From Elusimicrobiota bacterium (GTDB lineage Bacteria > Elusimicrobiota > Elusimicrobia > UBA1565 > UBA9628), in contig JACRDN010000019.1 of assembly GCA_016218575.1 (NCBI GenBank), positions 396,302 through 460,301 on the forward strand: a stretch of 64,000 nucleotides of DNA, read 5' to 3'. The notes under the pieces were generated by a model. It was not told where the DNA came from, ran no database searches, and saw only the letters and a program-made list of their open reading frames with translations. The position numbers were made by a program, and so were the translations under genes. Each line of letters begins with the position of its first letter. Position 1 is the first letter of the stretch. This document shows positions 33,495 through 42,469 of the stretch, in pieces.

Positions 33495-33932
33495 CTATGT
33501 CCCCAATTTCATGCTATTAATCCAGAAAGCCTCTATGGCTTGTAAAAGTTTTGCGAAATCGTCCAATCTCTCCGGCTTGTTGAGATAGCAAACGGCGGGA
33601 CTAGCGCAAAATTTCATGATATTTTCATCCGCTTGCGAGCTGGAGAAGATTACTAGCGGAATCCGCTTCAAATCCGAGGCATTCTTGATCTCGGCGAGCA
33701 CTTCATAGCCATTTTTTCTAGGCAGATTCAAATCGAGAATGATCAGGTCCGGAAGAGCCGCCTCGGAGAAAGACCCCTGCCGGCGCAGATACTGCAGCGC
33801 CTCTACGCCATCCTTTGCCACGTGCAATTTGTTGGCAGGCTTGAAGTCCTTGAAATTCTCGCGCAAGAGGTCCACGTCTCCAGGATTGTCCTCTACTATC
33901 AAGATGCCAATGGGCCTGTCATCATCGATCAC
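33495..33932 (-). CDS. Single-domain response regulator (Rcp1-like)
   Basis: 145 aa from a GTG overlapping the stop of the upstream kinase (GTGA). Receiver fold with ILIVEDNPGDVDLL, D67 in IILDLNLPRKNGYEVL, VIFSSSQADENI and the Lys of YLNKPERLDDF. This is the compact regulator type usually paired with phytochrome-like kinases of the SHDMQEPL class, exactly its neighbour here. A longer frame upstream only reads the kinase out of phase. Confidence 0.9.
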   Translation of the reverse strand: MIDDDRPIGILIVEDNPGDVDLLRENFKDFKPANKLHVAKDGVEALQYLRRQGSFSEAALPDLIILDLNLPRKNGYEVLAEIKNASDLKRIPLVIFSSSQADENIMKFCASPAVCYLNKPERLDDFAKLLQAIEAFWINSMKLGT

Positions 33933-34858
33933 TGTATGGCGCCCCCCTCCCTCGATCCCAAGTTGTCCGCTATGGTGAAGCGGCATGTGGTTCCTTTGCC
34001 TGGCTCTGACTCGATCCATATCCTGCCGCCATGCTGCGCCACGATCTTTTTGCAGATTGCCAATCCAATGCCGGTCCCTGGATATTCAAGCCGAGTATGC
34101 AGCCGTTGAAATGGGAGGAACAAGCGGTTGGCATACTGCATATCTATCCCGATGCCATTGTCAGAGACGGAAAATTCCCACTCCTTGCGGAGGCGTTTCG
34201 CCTCAATCCGGATCGCGGCCGGAACGCTCTTTCTGCGGTACTTAATGGCGTTGCTGACCAGATTCTGGAACAGCGAAACGAGCTGGGAAAAGTCGGCGGT
34301 GAGATGGGGCATCGGCCCATGCGTGACTTTGGAGTCGCCCCCACTTTCCTTAATGGCGATCTTAAGATTGGCAAGCGCACTTCTCAATGCGGCTGAGCAG
34401 TCGGTCGGCCCAAAAATCTGATTTTTCCCGACGCGCGCGTACAGCAACAAGTCTTTGATCAGTTCTTGCATATGGGTGGCGCCGTCGATGATATAGGCCA
34501 CGAATTTTTCGCTTTCGGGATCGAGCTTGTCTTTATGGCGCCGGGCGAGGAGCTCGGTGTAGTTGGCGACCATGCGCAAGGGTTCCTGCATGTCATGGGA
34601 GGCCACGTAGAAAAATTGCTCCAATTCCGTGTTCGAGCGCTCAAGCTCCTCGGCTGCGGCTTGGAGTTGCAGATAGGCGCGCTCGACATTTTTCCTCGCG
34701 ACGTCGAAATCGTCGAGAATGTTGAGGGTCGCCTCCTGCAGAGATTCGAGGCGTGCCTTCTCCTGAACGAAGTCTTCCAGGATGTTGAGCATGGCTTTGG
34801 TGTGGCTGCGGCGATTCTGCGCCGCGTCCGCGGCGCTTGAAGCGATGCCGCGGTTCAC
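33929..34858 (-). CDS. Histidine kinase of phytochrome-type HisKA class
   Basis: 309 aa. A coiled-coil front (residues about 20-80) leads to HisKA with FYVASHDMQEPLRMVANYTE (H88) and HATPase with LFQNLVSNAIKYRR, VSDNGIGID and GTGIGLAICKKIVAQHGGRIW. No sensor domain of its own: the GTG at 34858 overlaps the stop of a short PAS fragment (GTGA), which may act in trans or be a remnant of a formerly fused sensor. Forms an operon with the Rcp1-like regulator. Confidence 0.9.
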   Translation of the reverse strand: MNRGIASSAADAAQNRRSHTKAMLNILEDFVQEKARLESLQEATLNILDDFDVARKNVERAYLQLQAAAEELERSNTELEQFFYVASHDMQEPLRMVANYTELLARRHKDKLDPESEKFVAYIIDGATHMQELIKDLLLYARVGKNQIFGPTDCSAALRSALANLKIAIKESGGDSKVTHGPMPHLTADFSQLVSLFQNLVSNAIKYRRKSVPAAIRIEAKRLRKEWEFSVSDNGIGIDMQYANRLFLPFQRLHTRLEYPGTGIGLAICKKIVAQHGGRIWIESEPGKGTTCRFTIADNLGSREGGAIQ

Positions 34859-35109
34859 GACGACGCCTCCTTGGGCGAGACCCTATCTTCCGCAACATAG
34901 CCATAGTTCCGCCGCGCCCCCTCGTTCCAAGAGAGGATGCGGCGGTCTAGATCTTGTCCAATGATGGAGTGCTTGATCGAACTTTGCAGAATATTGTCCA
35001 AGAAATTCTTCATCTCGGCCAGCTCGCTCACGATTCGGTTGTTTTCGGATTCTGCCCCAGCCTCTGGGGCAGCGGTCGTCATAGGGAGTTTTTGTTTAGG
35101 CTTGACCAT
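34855..35109 (-). CDS. Truncated PAS-domain protein upstream of kinase
   Basis: 84 aa from an ATG with GGGAGAAAG upstream. After a Lys/Pro-rich leader comes the first third of a PAS domain: FLDNILQSSIKHSIIGQDLDRRILSWNEGARRNYGY. The PAS fold then stops (RVSPKEASS) just as the next GTG starts the kinase. The rest of the PAS core is missing. Either a deletion fused what was a PAS-kinase, or the stub is translated to couple expression of the kinase. Confidence 0.6.
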   Translation of the reverse strand: MVKPKQKLPMTTAAPEAGAESENNRIVSELAEMKNFLDNILQSSIKHSIIGQDLDRRILSWNEGARRNYGYVAEDRVSPKEASS

Positions 35110-35291
35110 GGCAATCTTTCTCCCGCGCAAGATAGAAAACGCCTCGCCAATGAGGCTAACCCTGATCTATGGTTTTGTCAATACCTGAATCACGGCTAAA
35201 AATGGTGAAAATCGAGCTGACCTCATCGGAAGACTTTGGCGGATGATTTTTAAATCGAGTCAGGGTCTGGCCGTGCCGTTGGGTCCATTTG

Positions 35292-37904
35292 TCATGCTTC
35301 AATTGCCGTCAAGTTGTTCGCTATCGTGAAAAAGAACGTGGAGCCCGTGTCAGGGTTGGACTGGACCCAGATGCGCCCGCCATGGTTCTCGGCGATCTTT
35401 TTGCAAACCGCAAGGCCCAGCCCGGAGCCTGAATATTCGTCGCGCGAGTGTAGGCGCTGAAAAAGGATGAAAAGCCTGTCGAAATATTTGGAGTCTATTC
35501 CAATGCCGTTGTCCCTCACCAGGAACTGCCAGGCTCCGGGTTGGGGCGCGGCCTCGATATGGACCTCGGGAGCCTCCTGCTGGCTGCGATACTTTAGCGC
35601 ATTGCCGATGAGATTTTGGAATAACTGAGTCATCTGTGCCGCGTCAACGATCAAAAGGGGCAGAGGGGCGCAATGGATACGCGCGCCGCTCTCTTCGATG
35701 GCCACTTTGAGATTTGCGAGGGCGTTCTTCAAGGGCAAGGAAATATCGGTCATCGCGAAGTGCTGTCTTTGCCCCAGGCGCGCGTAGATCAGCAGGCCCT
35801 TGATCAATACCTGCAGTCGGGTTGCGCCGTCGATCGTGTAGGCGATCATCTCATCGGCATTCGTGTCGAGATGGCCCCGGTAGCGCCGTGCCAACAATTC
35901 GGTGTAGATCGTGATCATGCGCAAGGGCTCCTGGAGATCATGGGACGCGATATAGGCGAACTGCTCCAGGTCCTCGTTGGAGCGCTTCAAATCCTTGGCC
36001 TGGATTTCTAGGAGGCACTTGATGGAGTTAATATCCCCGAGCAGGCTGCGCAGGATTTTGTCCCGTCGCAGCAGCTCAGCCTGAGCGTGCTCCAGTGCCG
36101 CGTTTTTCTCCACTAGTTCGCCGTTGGCTTTTATTAAATCCCGAGTTCGATCCAGCACCCGCTGCTCAAGCGTATCGCGCGCTTTCTTCAAAGCGCGATC
36201 GCGATCCTGGATTTGAGCCAGCATGGAGTTGAAGCCTTCAACCAATATGGCAATCTCATCATTTCCTAACGGAGTCACCACCCGTTGGGAATAGTCGTGT
36301 GTTTTGGCGAGGGTCTGGGTCATCGCGGCCAAATTCAGGACAGGGACGCAAATCAGTCGTTCGAACACATTGGATATCGCGATGATGAGCAGCAGCGCGG
36401 CCAAAAAAATGATAAGAGCTACCACCATATAGAGTTTGAGCATGGCATGCAGTTCTCGCGCATCCTGTGCGTATACGTAGGCCAAGAAACTGCCCATTGT
36501 CAGAACCAGGACCGCCAGGCTGGCCAGCACCATGGTCAGCCTTAATTTTCTTCGAATTGGAAGGTCTCGGAATGGGCGTATCGGCTTCCTAATTATCACC
36601 AATCCATATCCCCCCCTCCCCCCCCCCCCGGCGGCCATGGTCTTTAACTCGGCATCCAGACGTTTGACCTCTTCCTTGAGTTCAAGAATTCGATCCTCGC
36701 GCCCCAGCATGAGTTTATTGAGCTCTTCAAGTTCCTGGAGCTTCGTCTGGAGCGCCTGCTCCGCCAGCTTGCTTGCCGTCACATCGCGAAAGCTCCATAT
36801 CCTTCCCACGATCTCGGTCCGCCCCGAGGCGGTCTGGAGCCTTTGAGGCTGGGAAAAGCGCTCAAAAATCCTGCCGTCCTTGAACTTGAGCATATCCCAG
36901 CTCTCGGCTTCAGGATGCGCATAGAGTTCTTTCACCTTCGCCAAAAAGGCGGCGGGGGTCTCCAGTTGATCGATGGTAAAAGCCAGGGCTTTGTCGTCGT
37001 CGCGCAAGGCCAGAACCGTTGCAGGGATGCGCCACATTTGGACAAATTTTTGATTAAACAGCGTGATCTTTCCTCTTGTATCGACAACCAGGATGCCGTC
37101 GGCGGTTGAATCGAGGGTTGTCCGCAGCAGAGAAGCGGAAGATTCCAATTCCTTCTGCGCGGTCTTCTCCTTGGTAATGTCGCGAGCAATGACGGAGACT
37201 CCCGTCATTTGACCGGACTTGTTTTTGATTGGAGAAAGCGTCAGAGACACCTCCAGGGGACGGCCGTCTTTATGGAGCAGGGTCGTTTCAAAATGGTGAA
37301 TGTTTTCTCTGGGCTGGAGGAGGTCTTGCGCTTCCCGCTCCTTTCCAGGAGGCAGCAGCATGGTGAAAGACTTGCCCACGACCTCCTCAGCTGAGTAGCC
37401 ATGGAGGATTTGGGCCCCGTGATTCCAGCTGGTTAGGATGCCGTCCAGGGATCTGCTGTAAATGGCATCCTCGAAGGATTCCACGATCGCGGCAAGTTGG
37501 GCGAGCTTCCGATCGTTTTCGTCAAACTGGAAAATTCGCTCCAATATTTGTGGAAGCTGGTCATGAAAGTCATACGTTTTTTTGACGTAGTAGTGCACCC
37601 CGCGCTGAATGGCTTCCGCCGCCAACTTTTCATCGTCCATCCCGGTCACGAGCACGACGGGAACTCGAGGCGTGATGGTTTGGGCTGCCTCCAGCACGGA
37701 CCATGGATCGCCGCCCGAAAGCTGATAATCCAACAAGACTGTGCCGAAGCGCTCGCTGCGCAACAGCGCGACGGCCTTGTCCGTTTTGTCGGTCACGCGA
37801 ACGGACAAGCCGGCCCGTGTCAGGGCCTGCTTTTCAAGTTCGGCGGTCGGCTCATCGTCCTCCACGATAAGCACGGCCTTGTCTTTGGCGTTTTCAATGG
37901 TCAT
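35292..37904 (-). CDS. REC-PAS-PAS-TM-HAMP-histidine kinase fusion
   Basis: 870 aa. REC 10-125 (VLIVEDDEPTAELEK, D59 in VLLDYQLSGG). PAS 135-250 (DAIYSRSLDGILTSWNHGAQ, HKDGRPLEVSLTLSPIKNKS). PAS 255-378. Coiled coil 380-422. Gly run 426-432. Two membrane helices about 456-476 and 489-511, with only about 12 residues outside. HAMP 512-568. Coiled coil with HisKA H655 (YIASHDLQEPL), then HATPase (LFQNLIGNALKYRS, GSGLGLAVCKKIAENHGG). The PIRRKLRLTMVLASL start of the membrane part looks like the N-terminus of an ordinary kinase, so two genes seem fused at the Gly run. GGAGAAGAG precedes the ATG. Confidence 0.92.
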   Translation of the reverse strand: MTIENAKDKAVLIVEDDEPTAELEKQALTRAGLSVRVTDKTDKAVALLRSERFGTVLLDYQLSGGDPWSVLEAAQTITPRVPVVLVTGMDDEKLAAEAIQRGVHYYVKKTYDFHDQLPQILERIFQFDENDRKLAQLAAIVESFEDAIYSRSLDGILTSWNHGAQILHGYSAEEVVGKSFTMLLPPGKEREAQDLLQPRENIHHFETTLLHKDGRPLEVSLTLSPIKNKSGQMTGVSVIARDITKEKTAQKELESSASLLRTTLDSTADGILVVDTRGKITLFNQKFVQMWRIPATVLALRDDDKALAFTIDQLETPAAFLAKVKELYAHPEAESWDMLKFKDGRIFERFSQPQRLQTASGRTEIVGRIWSFRDVTASKLAEQALQTKLQELEELNKLMLGREDRILELKEEVKRLDAELKTMAAGGGGRGGYGLVIIRKPIRPFRDLPIRRKLRLTMVLASLAVLVLTMGSFLAYVYAQDARELHAMLKLYMVVALIIFLAALLLIIAISNVFERLICVPVLNLAAMTQTLAKTHDYSQRVVTPLGNDEIAILVEGFNSMLAQIQDRDRALKKARDTLEQRVLDRTRDLIKANGELVEKNAALEHAQAELLRRDKILRSLLGDINSIKCLLEIQAKDLKRSNEDLEQFAYIASHDLQEPLRMITIYTELLARRYRGHLDTNADEMIAYTIDGATRLQVLIKGLLIYARLGQRQHFAMTDISLPLKNALANLKVAIEESGARIHCAPLPLLIVDAAQMTQLFQNLIGNALKYRSQQEAPEVHIEAAPQPGAWQFLVRDNGIGIDSKYFDRLFILFQRLHSRDEYSGSGLGLAVCKKIAENHGGRIWVQSNPDTGSTFFFTIANNLTAIEA
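36610..36629. repeat. Poly-C/G tracts (C7-T-C12) inside a kinase gene
   Basis: C7 at 36610-36616, one T, then C12 at 36618-36629; on the coding strand G12-A-G7, giving four Gly codons, Arg and Gly-Gly. A 12-base homopolymer in a coding region can change length by slippage, and each change by one base would separate REC-PAS-PAS from the membrane kinase. It sits exactly at the apparent fusion joint. Confidence 0.8.
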
Positions 37905-38068
37905 GGTATCCCTATCTCTTCTCCTTGAAGGATCCCGCGGATAAGCCGCATCATAGCATAGCTTCCACTGAGAGGGCAGTCACAATTCCTTAACATAATC
38001 TCCATCTATTCTCCAATGGATCATGGGGCGGCGGGCGTCTATACTAAAACCGACGCCGAACGATCGCC

Positions 38069-39925
38069 ATGACCGACAACGAACCGATGGGACATTTGGT
38101 CTCGGAATTGGACGCCCTGCTCGGCAATGCGCTCCCGGAGCCTTCCTCCCATGACCCAGGGCCGGCCCCGGTCCAAGGCAACGGCCGCCCGCCGCGCGTT
38201 CTGGTCATAGATGACAATAAGGATTACAGGGATCTGGTGCGCACGCTCCTTTCGGACCAAGGCTACCAAGTTCTCGAGGCCAAGGACGGTTCCGATGGGT
38301 TGTCCCTGGCCATGGATGAAACCCCTGATCTTGTGATCACGGATTTCAATATGCCGCGCCGCAACGGCTATGAGTTCGTTCAAGAAATGAAGAGCGCCAT
38401 GGAGACGCGCCCCATCCCGATAATTATGTTCTCCGGGGCGCCCAACCGGCAGCATATAAAGGAACTGGGATTGGACTTGGTCGATTTCCTGGACAAGCCG
38501 GTCCCCAATGACAAGCTGCTGCAGACCGTGCGAAGGGTTCTCGGCTCGTCCGGGCCGCGGACCGACGCGCCGAGCCCGGCCCAATCGGCCTTGCCGGCCG
38601 AGCCCCGCTCCAGCGAGAAATCCGCTCCCGCGCCTGAAATTCAGGAGCAGGCCGAGGTCTGGCAGGGAGAGGAGGAGGCCCTGCTTGAGCTCATTAAGGT
38701 TGATAAGGAAGATAAGCCGGAGGCGGAGGATTTCAAGGGGCTTGATCTTCTATCCAACAACTCTCCCATTATCAGCAAAGTCAACCATATCCTGGTGAGA
38801 GCGGTCGAGATGGGGGCCAGCGACATCCATATCGAGCCGCAGGAGAAACAGCTGGTCGTGCGCGTCCGCCTGGACGGCTCCCTTAGGAGCCTCTGCGCCC
38901 TGCCGGCTTCCCTGCGGGCGCGCTTGACAGCCCGCGTCAAGATCATGGCCAATCTCGTGATCACCGAGCGCCGCCTGCCTCAGGACGGGCAGTTCCAGGC
39001 GCAGATTAAGGGCCGGCCGGTGGAATTTCGCGTGAACACTTTGCCCACCGCCTATGGGGAAAAAATCGTATTGCGCGTTCTGGGGCAGAGCCAGATCAAT
39101 GCCGATTTGGGGCACATGGGGATGAACGCGCGCGATCTTGAATGCGTGGAGAGGACTCTCAAAAGCCCGCACGGGCTTGTCCTTGTCACCGGCCCCACCG
39201 GTTCCGGGAAAACGACCACCCTTTATACCATGCTTGGAGCCCTTAATACCCCGGACGTCAACATCATGACCGCGGAAGACCCCATCGAGTACCGCTTGAG
39301 CGGAATCACGCAATCCCAGATCCGCCCCGCGATAGGGTTTGGCTTTGAGACGGTGCTGAGGGCCTTCCTGCGGCAGGACCCGGACATCATGCTCGTCGGG
39401 GAGATCCGCGACAAGGAAACCGCGGATATCGCGGTCAAGGCCTCCATAACGGGGCATCTGGTGCTCTCGACTTTGCACACCAACAGTGCTGCCGCCAGCG
39501 TCGTGCGTCTGACTCACATGGGCCTGCCGGCCTATCTGGTGGCGGCCAGCGTCAAACTGGTGGCGGCCCAGCGCCTGGTCAGGCTCCTGTGTCCGGCCTG
39601 CAAGGTTCCCATCCCGCTGTCCGACGAGGACAAGCGCTTCCTGTCGGAGAAGGAAATCGCGGCCTTGAAAACCGTGTTTCGCTCCCGAGGCTGCCCCTCC
39701 TGCCATCAATCGGGCTACTCGGGCCGGCGGCCGATTTTCGAGGTGATGCCGGTCGCCTCCTCGGAGGTGCGCCAGCTCATCATTTCCCCCCATTGTTCGA
39801 TGGACCTGATCGCGGACCTGGCGGCCAAGGAAGGCATGACCTCATTGCGCCAGGCCGCGCTCAGAGTCGTGGCCGAGGGGGTCACCTCGCTCCCCGAGGT
39901 TTATTCGATCGTGCTTGGAGAATGA
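38069..39925 (+). CDS. Receiver-domain fusion to PilB/GspE-type secretion ATPase
   Basis: 618 aa. REC domain 42-160 (VLVIDDNKDYRDLV, D92 in VITDFNMPRRNGYEF, K in FLDKPV), Pro/Ala linker, then a type II secretion/type IV pilus assembly ATPase from about 225: SDIHIEPQEKQLVVRVRLDG, Walker A GPTGSGKTTT (375-384), Asp box TAEDPIEYRL, Walker B DIMLVGEIRDKETA, His box GHLVLSTLHTNSA and zinc cysteines C508, C511, C542, C545. The usual N-terminal MshEN domain is replaced by REC, implying phosphorylation control of a pilus or secretion motor. No pilin, PilC or secretin gene is nearby. TATACT at 38040-38045 is a likely -10. Confidence 0.93.
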   Translation: MTDNEPMGHLVSELDALLGNALPEPSSHDPGPAPVQGNGRPPRVLVIDDNKDYRDLVRTLLSDQGYQVLEAKDGSDGLSLAMDETPDLVITDFNMPRRNGYEFVQEMKSAMETRPIPIIMFSGAPNRQHIKELGLDLVDFLDKPVPNDKLLQTVRRVLGSSGPRTDAPSPAQSALPAEPRSSEKSAPAPEIQEQAEVWQGEEEALLELIKVDKEDKPEAEDFKGLDLLSNNSPIISKVNHILVRAVEMGASDIHIEPQEKQLVVRVRLDGSLRSLCALPASLRARLTARVKIMANLVITERRLPQDGQFQAQIKGRPVEFRVNTLPTAYGEKIVLRVLGQSQINADLGHMGMNARDLECVERTLKSPHGLVLVTGPTGSGKTTTLYTMLGALNTPDVNIMTAEDPIEYRLSGITQSQIRPAIGFGFETVLRAFLRQDPDIMLVGEIRDKETADIAVKASITGHLVLSTLHTNSAAASVVRLTHMGLPAYLVAASVKLVAAQRLVRLLCPACKVPIPLSDEDKRFLSEKEIAALKTVFRSRGCPSCHQSGYSGRRPIFEVMPVASSEVRQLIISPHCSMDLIADLAAKEGMTSLRQAALRVVAEGVTSLPEVYSIVLGE

Positions 39926-39926
39926 T

Positions 39927-40676
39927 ATGGATACCATGACTTTAAGGGACCCCGCCGCCGCAATAGCCCGGGATAGCTACGCCCGCGCCAGGGAGAAGAT
40001 GCTGCTCTTTGATCTCGAAGGTTATGTCGAGGCGGTGCCTCTGTTTGGCGAGGCGATCAAGTCTCAGCCCGACAATGCCTTGGCCCATGCCGCCCTGGCG
40101 CAGACTTATGCGTTTTGGGGCTTCCGGGAAGAGCTCAACGGCCTAGAGAGCCAAAGCTACTACAACTTCGCCTATAGAGGCGCGTTGCTGGCCGTCCAAC
40201 TGGGGCCGGAGATGAGCGAAACCCATCGGGCCATGGCGGTCGCCCTGCGCAAGGGCGAGTATTGCAATCCGGCCCAGAGGCAGCGCGAGGCCGCGCTAGC
40301 CCTTGAGCTTGACCCCTACGACGGCGAATCCTGCCATGAGTGCTGGAAGGCCTTCGGCGCCGACATCTCGGACCAGAGGATCTACAAGGCGATCGCCCTA
40401 TGCCCCTCCTTGCTTTCGGCGCATCTTGACCTGGGAGTAGCGCTCTGCGAGCGCGGGCGCCTGGACGAGGCGGCCTATCACCTCGGCTGCGCCCTGAAAT
40501 TAAATCCCCGCAACAGTCTGGCGCACTATGATCTGGCCATGATCCGTATGCGCCAGGGACGGCTTGCCGAGTCCGAGGAGCTGCTTGTCCAGGCCCTCGA
40601 TATGCACCCGGGGGACGCATTGCTCCTATCCGGCATCGATATTCTCTCACCGGGGCAGGGAGGCAAAACCTCATGA
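39927..40676 (+). CDS. TPR-repeat protein
   Basis: 249 aa, no signal peptide, so cytosolic. Repeats: EGYVEAVPLFGEAIKSQPDNALAHAALAQTYAFWG, PYDGESCHECWKAFG, GRLDEAAYHLGCALKLNPRNSLAHYDLAMIRM and GRLAESEELLVQALDMHPGDALL. It lies between the REC-ATPase and a kinase, overlapping the kinase start by 4 nt. It may tether the two. ATG 39927 preferred; a TTG at 39915 is in frame. Confidence 0.8.
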   Translation: MDTMTLRDPAAAIARDSYARAREKMLLFDLEGYVEAVPLFGEAIKSQPDNALAHAALAQTYAFWGFREELNGLESQSYYNFAYRGALLAVQLGPEMSETHRAMAVALRKGEYCNPAQRQREAALALELDPYDGESCHECWKAFGADISDQRIYKAIALCPSLLSAHLDLGVALCERGRLDEAAYHLGCALKLNPRNSLAHYDLAMIRMRQGRLAESEELLVQALDMHPGDALLLSGIDILSPGQGGKTS

Positions 40677-42469
40677 ATGCCCAGCAATTGAACGGCCACT
40701 CCGCCGTTCCCGCTCATCGTTTTCCGCCGGCCGCGATCTTTCTCAAGTCATTGGGCCAGAGCATCAAGGTTTGCACGCTCTATAAGGCGGACCATCCCGT
40801 GGCCGTCGGGGCCCTGGGAGAGGCCTTCAAGGCTTTCGATGACATCCTGCGGATCTCGACGAGTCCGGATAACATTCTCTCGCTTGTGGACGGTCAATGG
40901 CTGTGGAACGGGATTTCGGTGCTGGAAGCCGAACAGGGCCCGGAGGCTCTCAAGACCTTTTTCGGCGCCTACGGCCTCCACAGCCTCGTGTTCCTGGAAG
41001 GCCTGCGCTTTCATGAACTTTCCGCCTTTTGCGAGCTGGTCACCCAGGCCCCCGCGTCGCGGGAAGCCGGTTCATTCCTCGAAATCCTGGCGCAGAAAGG
41101 AATCAAGAGCATCATCGGGGACTCCGCGCTTTATACCCGAATCCGGAATGGACCCCTTCCGCCTCCCCCCCCCGAGGTCAAGATTTCGCGCGCGGCCGAG
41201 GCGGCGTCCCCGGCGCAGCCCAAGCGCAAAAATGAGAATTTTTCACAGCTCCTCAGGCAGCTGGTTGAGACGGCGGTGGAGGATCCCGAGGAGAGGACCC
41301 ACATCTATAAGGACGCGGTCAGCCTGGTCAGGCGCTCCATGGACCGCCACGTGGCCGAGGCCACGGCGGCGCTCGCGGAGGACAAACAGCGCATTTTGTC
41401 CGAGCAATTCCGGACCGAAAAGGTTTTATCCACGATCGCCATGGGCAAGGTGATCGTGGACCAGAGCGGCCGGGTCCTGATGATGAATCAGGCCGCGGAG
41501 GAAATCTCGGGCAAACGCCTCTCCGAGGTCGCCGGACGGCCCGTATCGGAGTCGGTCTCGGGACGCGACAGGATGCTGGCCGTGTCCAGGGATATCGCCG
41601 TGGACCTGGACAAGCCTCTCTCCCAGGAGGTCCAAGTCGTGGGCGACACGGCGGCGGGACAATCCATGAAACGTTCGGTCGCGCTCATCCATGACGAGAG
41701 CGGGCGAGTGGTGGGGACTTATGCCGTCATGCCGGACGTGTTGAAATTCCAGGAAGCGCGCAAGGTCCAGGAGGAGTTCCTCCAGAGGGTGACGCACGAC
41801 TTGAAGGCGCCCCTGACATCCATTTGCTGCGCCCTGGATCTGCTCGAGCACAAGGCGGGGGCCAAGCTCTCCCCTGAGGAGTTCAAGTTCCTTGACACGT
41901 CCCTTAGGAACTCAAGGCAGCTCGCCGACATGATCGCAAAAATATTGGACTTCTCAAAGATTGAATCGGGCCAACTTTCCATTTCACCATCTCCGGTCGC
42001 GGCCGATGGCTTGATACGCGAGGCGGTCGAGAGCCTCATGCCGTGGGCCCTGCGGCGGAGAGTCGTCTTGGAGGCGGCGGGCTCGGCTCCAGGATTGCCA
42101 AACGTTCTGGCCGAATCTCAACAGGCCGTCCATATTCTGACCAATCTCATATCAAATGCCATCAAGTCCACTCCAGCCGAGGGGCGCGTCACGGTCAAGG
42201 CCTATCCCGGGGGCGAGGTCAATCCGGGCATGGTTGTTTTCTCGGTCGCGGACACCGGCTGCGGGATCGCTCCCGAAAACCAGGAGCGCATCTTTGAGAA
42301 ATTCATCCAGGCTCCGCCAGATGGAGAGCGGCGCGAGGGCGTGGGCCTGGGGTTGGCCATCGTGCGGGAGCTGGTCGCGCTTCATCATGGGGCGGTCTGG
42401 GTGGAGAGCGCTCCGGGGAAGGGCTCAACTTTTTGTTTTACCCTGCCGCTGGCGGAAAGCGCGCCATGA
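40673..42469 (+). CDS. PAS-histidine kinase with novel N-terminal region
   Basis: 598 aa, soluble. Residues 1-160 form an all-helical region (FLKSLGQSIKVCTLYKADHP, FFGAYGLHSLVFLEGLRFHELSAF) that I cannot place. A Pro run (LPPPPPE) and helices follow, then PAS about 245-360 (MGKVIVDQSGRVLMMNQAAEEISG). HisKA VTHDLKAPLTSI has H375. HATPase has AVHILTNLISNAIKSTPAEG, SVADTGCGIAPENQERIFEKF and GVGLGLAIVRELVALHHG. Co-transcribed with the REC-ATPase, so it may phosphorylate it. Overlaps the next gene by 4 nt. Confidence 0.9.
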   Translation: MNAQQLNGHSAVPAHRFPPAAIFLKSLGQSIKVCTLYKADHPVAVGALGEAFKAFDDILRISTSPDNILSLVDGQWLWNGISVLEAEQGPEALKTFFGAYGLHSLVFLEGLRFHELSAFCELVTQAPASREAGSFLEILAQKGIKSIIGDSALYTRIRNGPLPPPPPEVKISRAAEAASPAQPKRKNENFSQLLRQLVETAVEDPEERTHIYKDAVSLVRRSMDRHVAEATAALAEDKQRILSEQFRTEKVLSTIAMGKVIVDQSGRVLMMNQAAEEISGKRLSEVAGRPVSESVSGRDRMLAVSRDIAVDLDKPLSQEVQVVGDTAAGQSMKRSVALIHDESGRVVGTYAVMPDVLKFQEARKVQEEFLQRVTHDLKAPLTSICCALDLLEHKAGAKLSPEEFKFLDTSLRNSRQLADMIAKILDFSKIESGQLSISPSPVAADGLIREAVESLMPWALRRRVVLEAAGSAPGLPNVLAESQQAVHILTNLISNAIKSTPAEGRVTVKAYPGGEVNPGMVVFSVADTGCGIAPENQERIFEKFIQAPPDGERREGVGLGLAIVRELVALHHGAVWVESAPGKGSTFCFTLPLAESAP

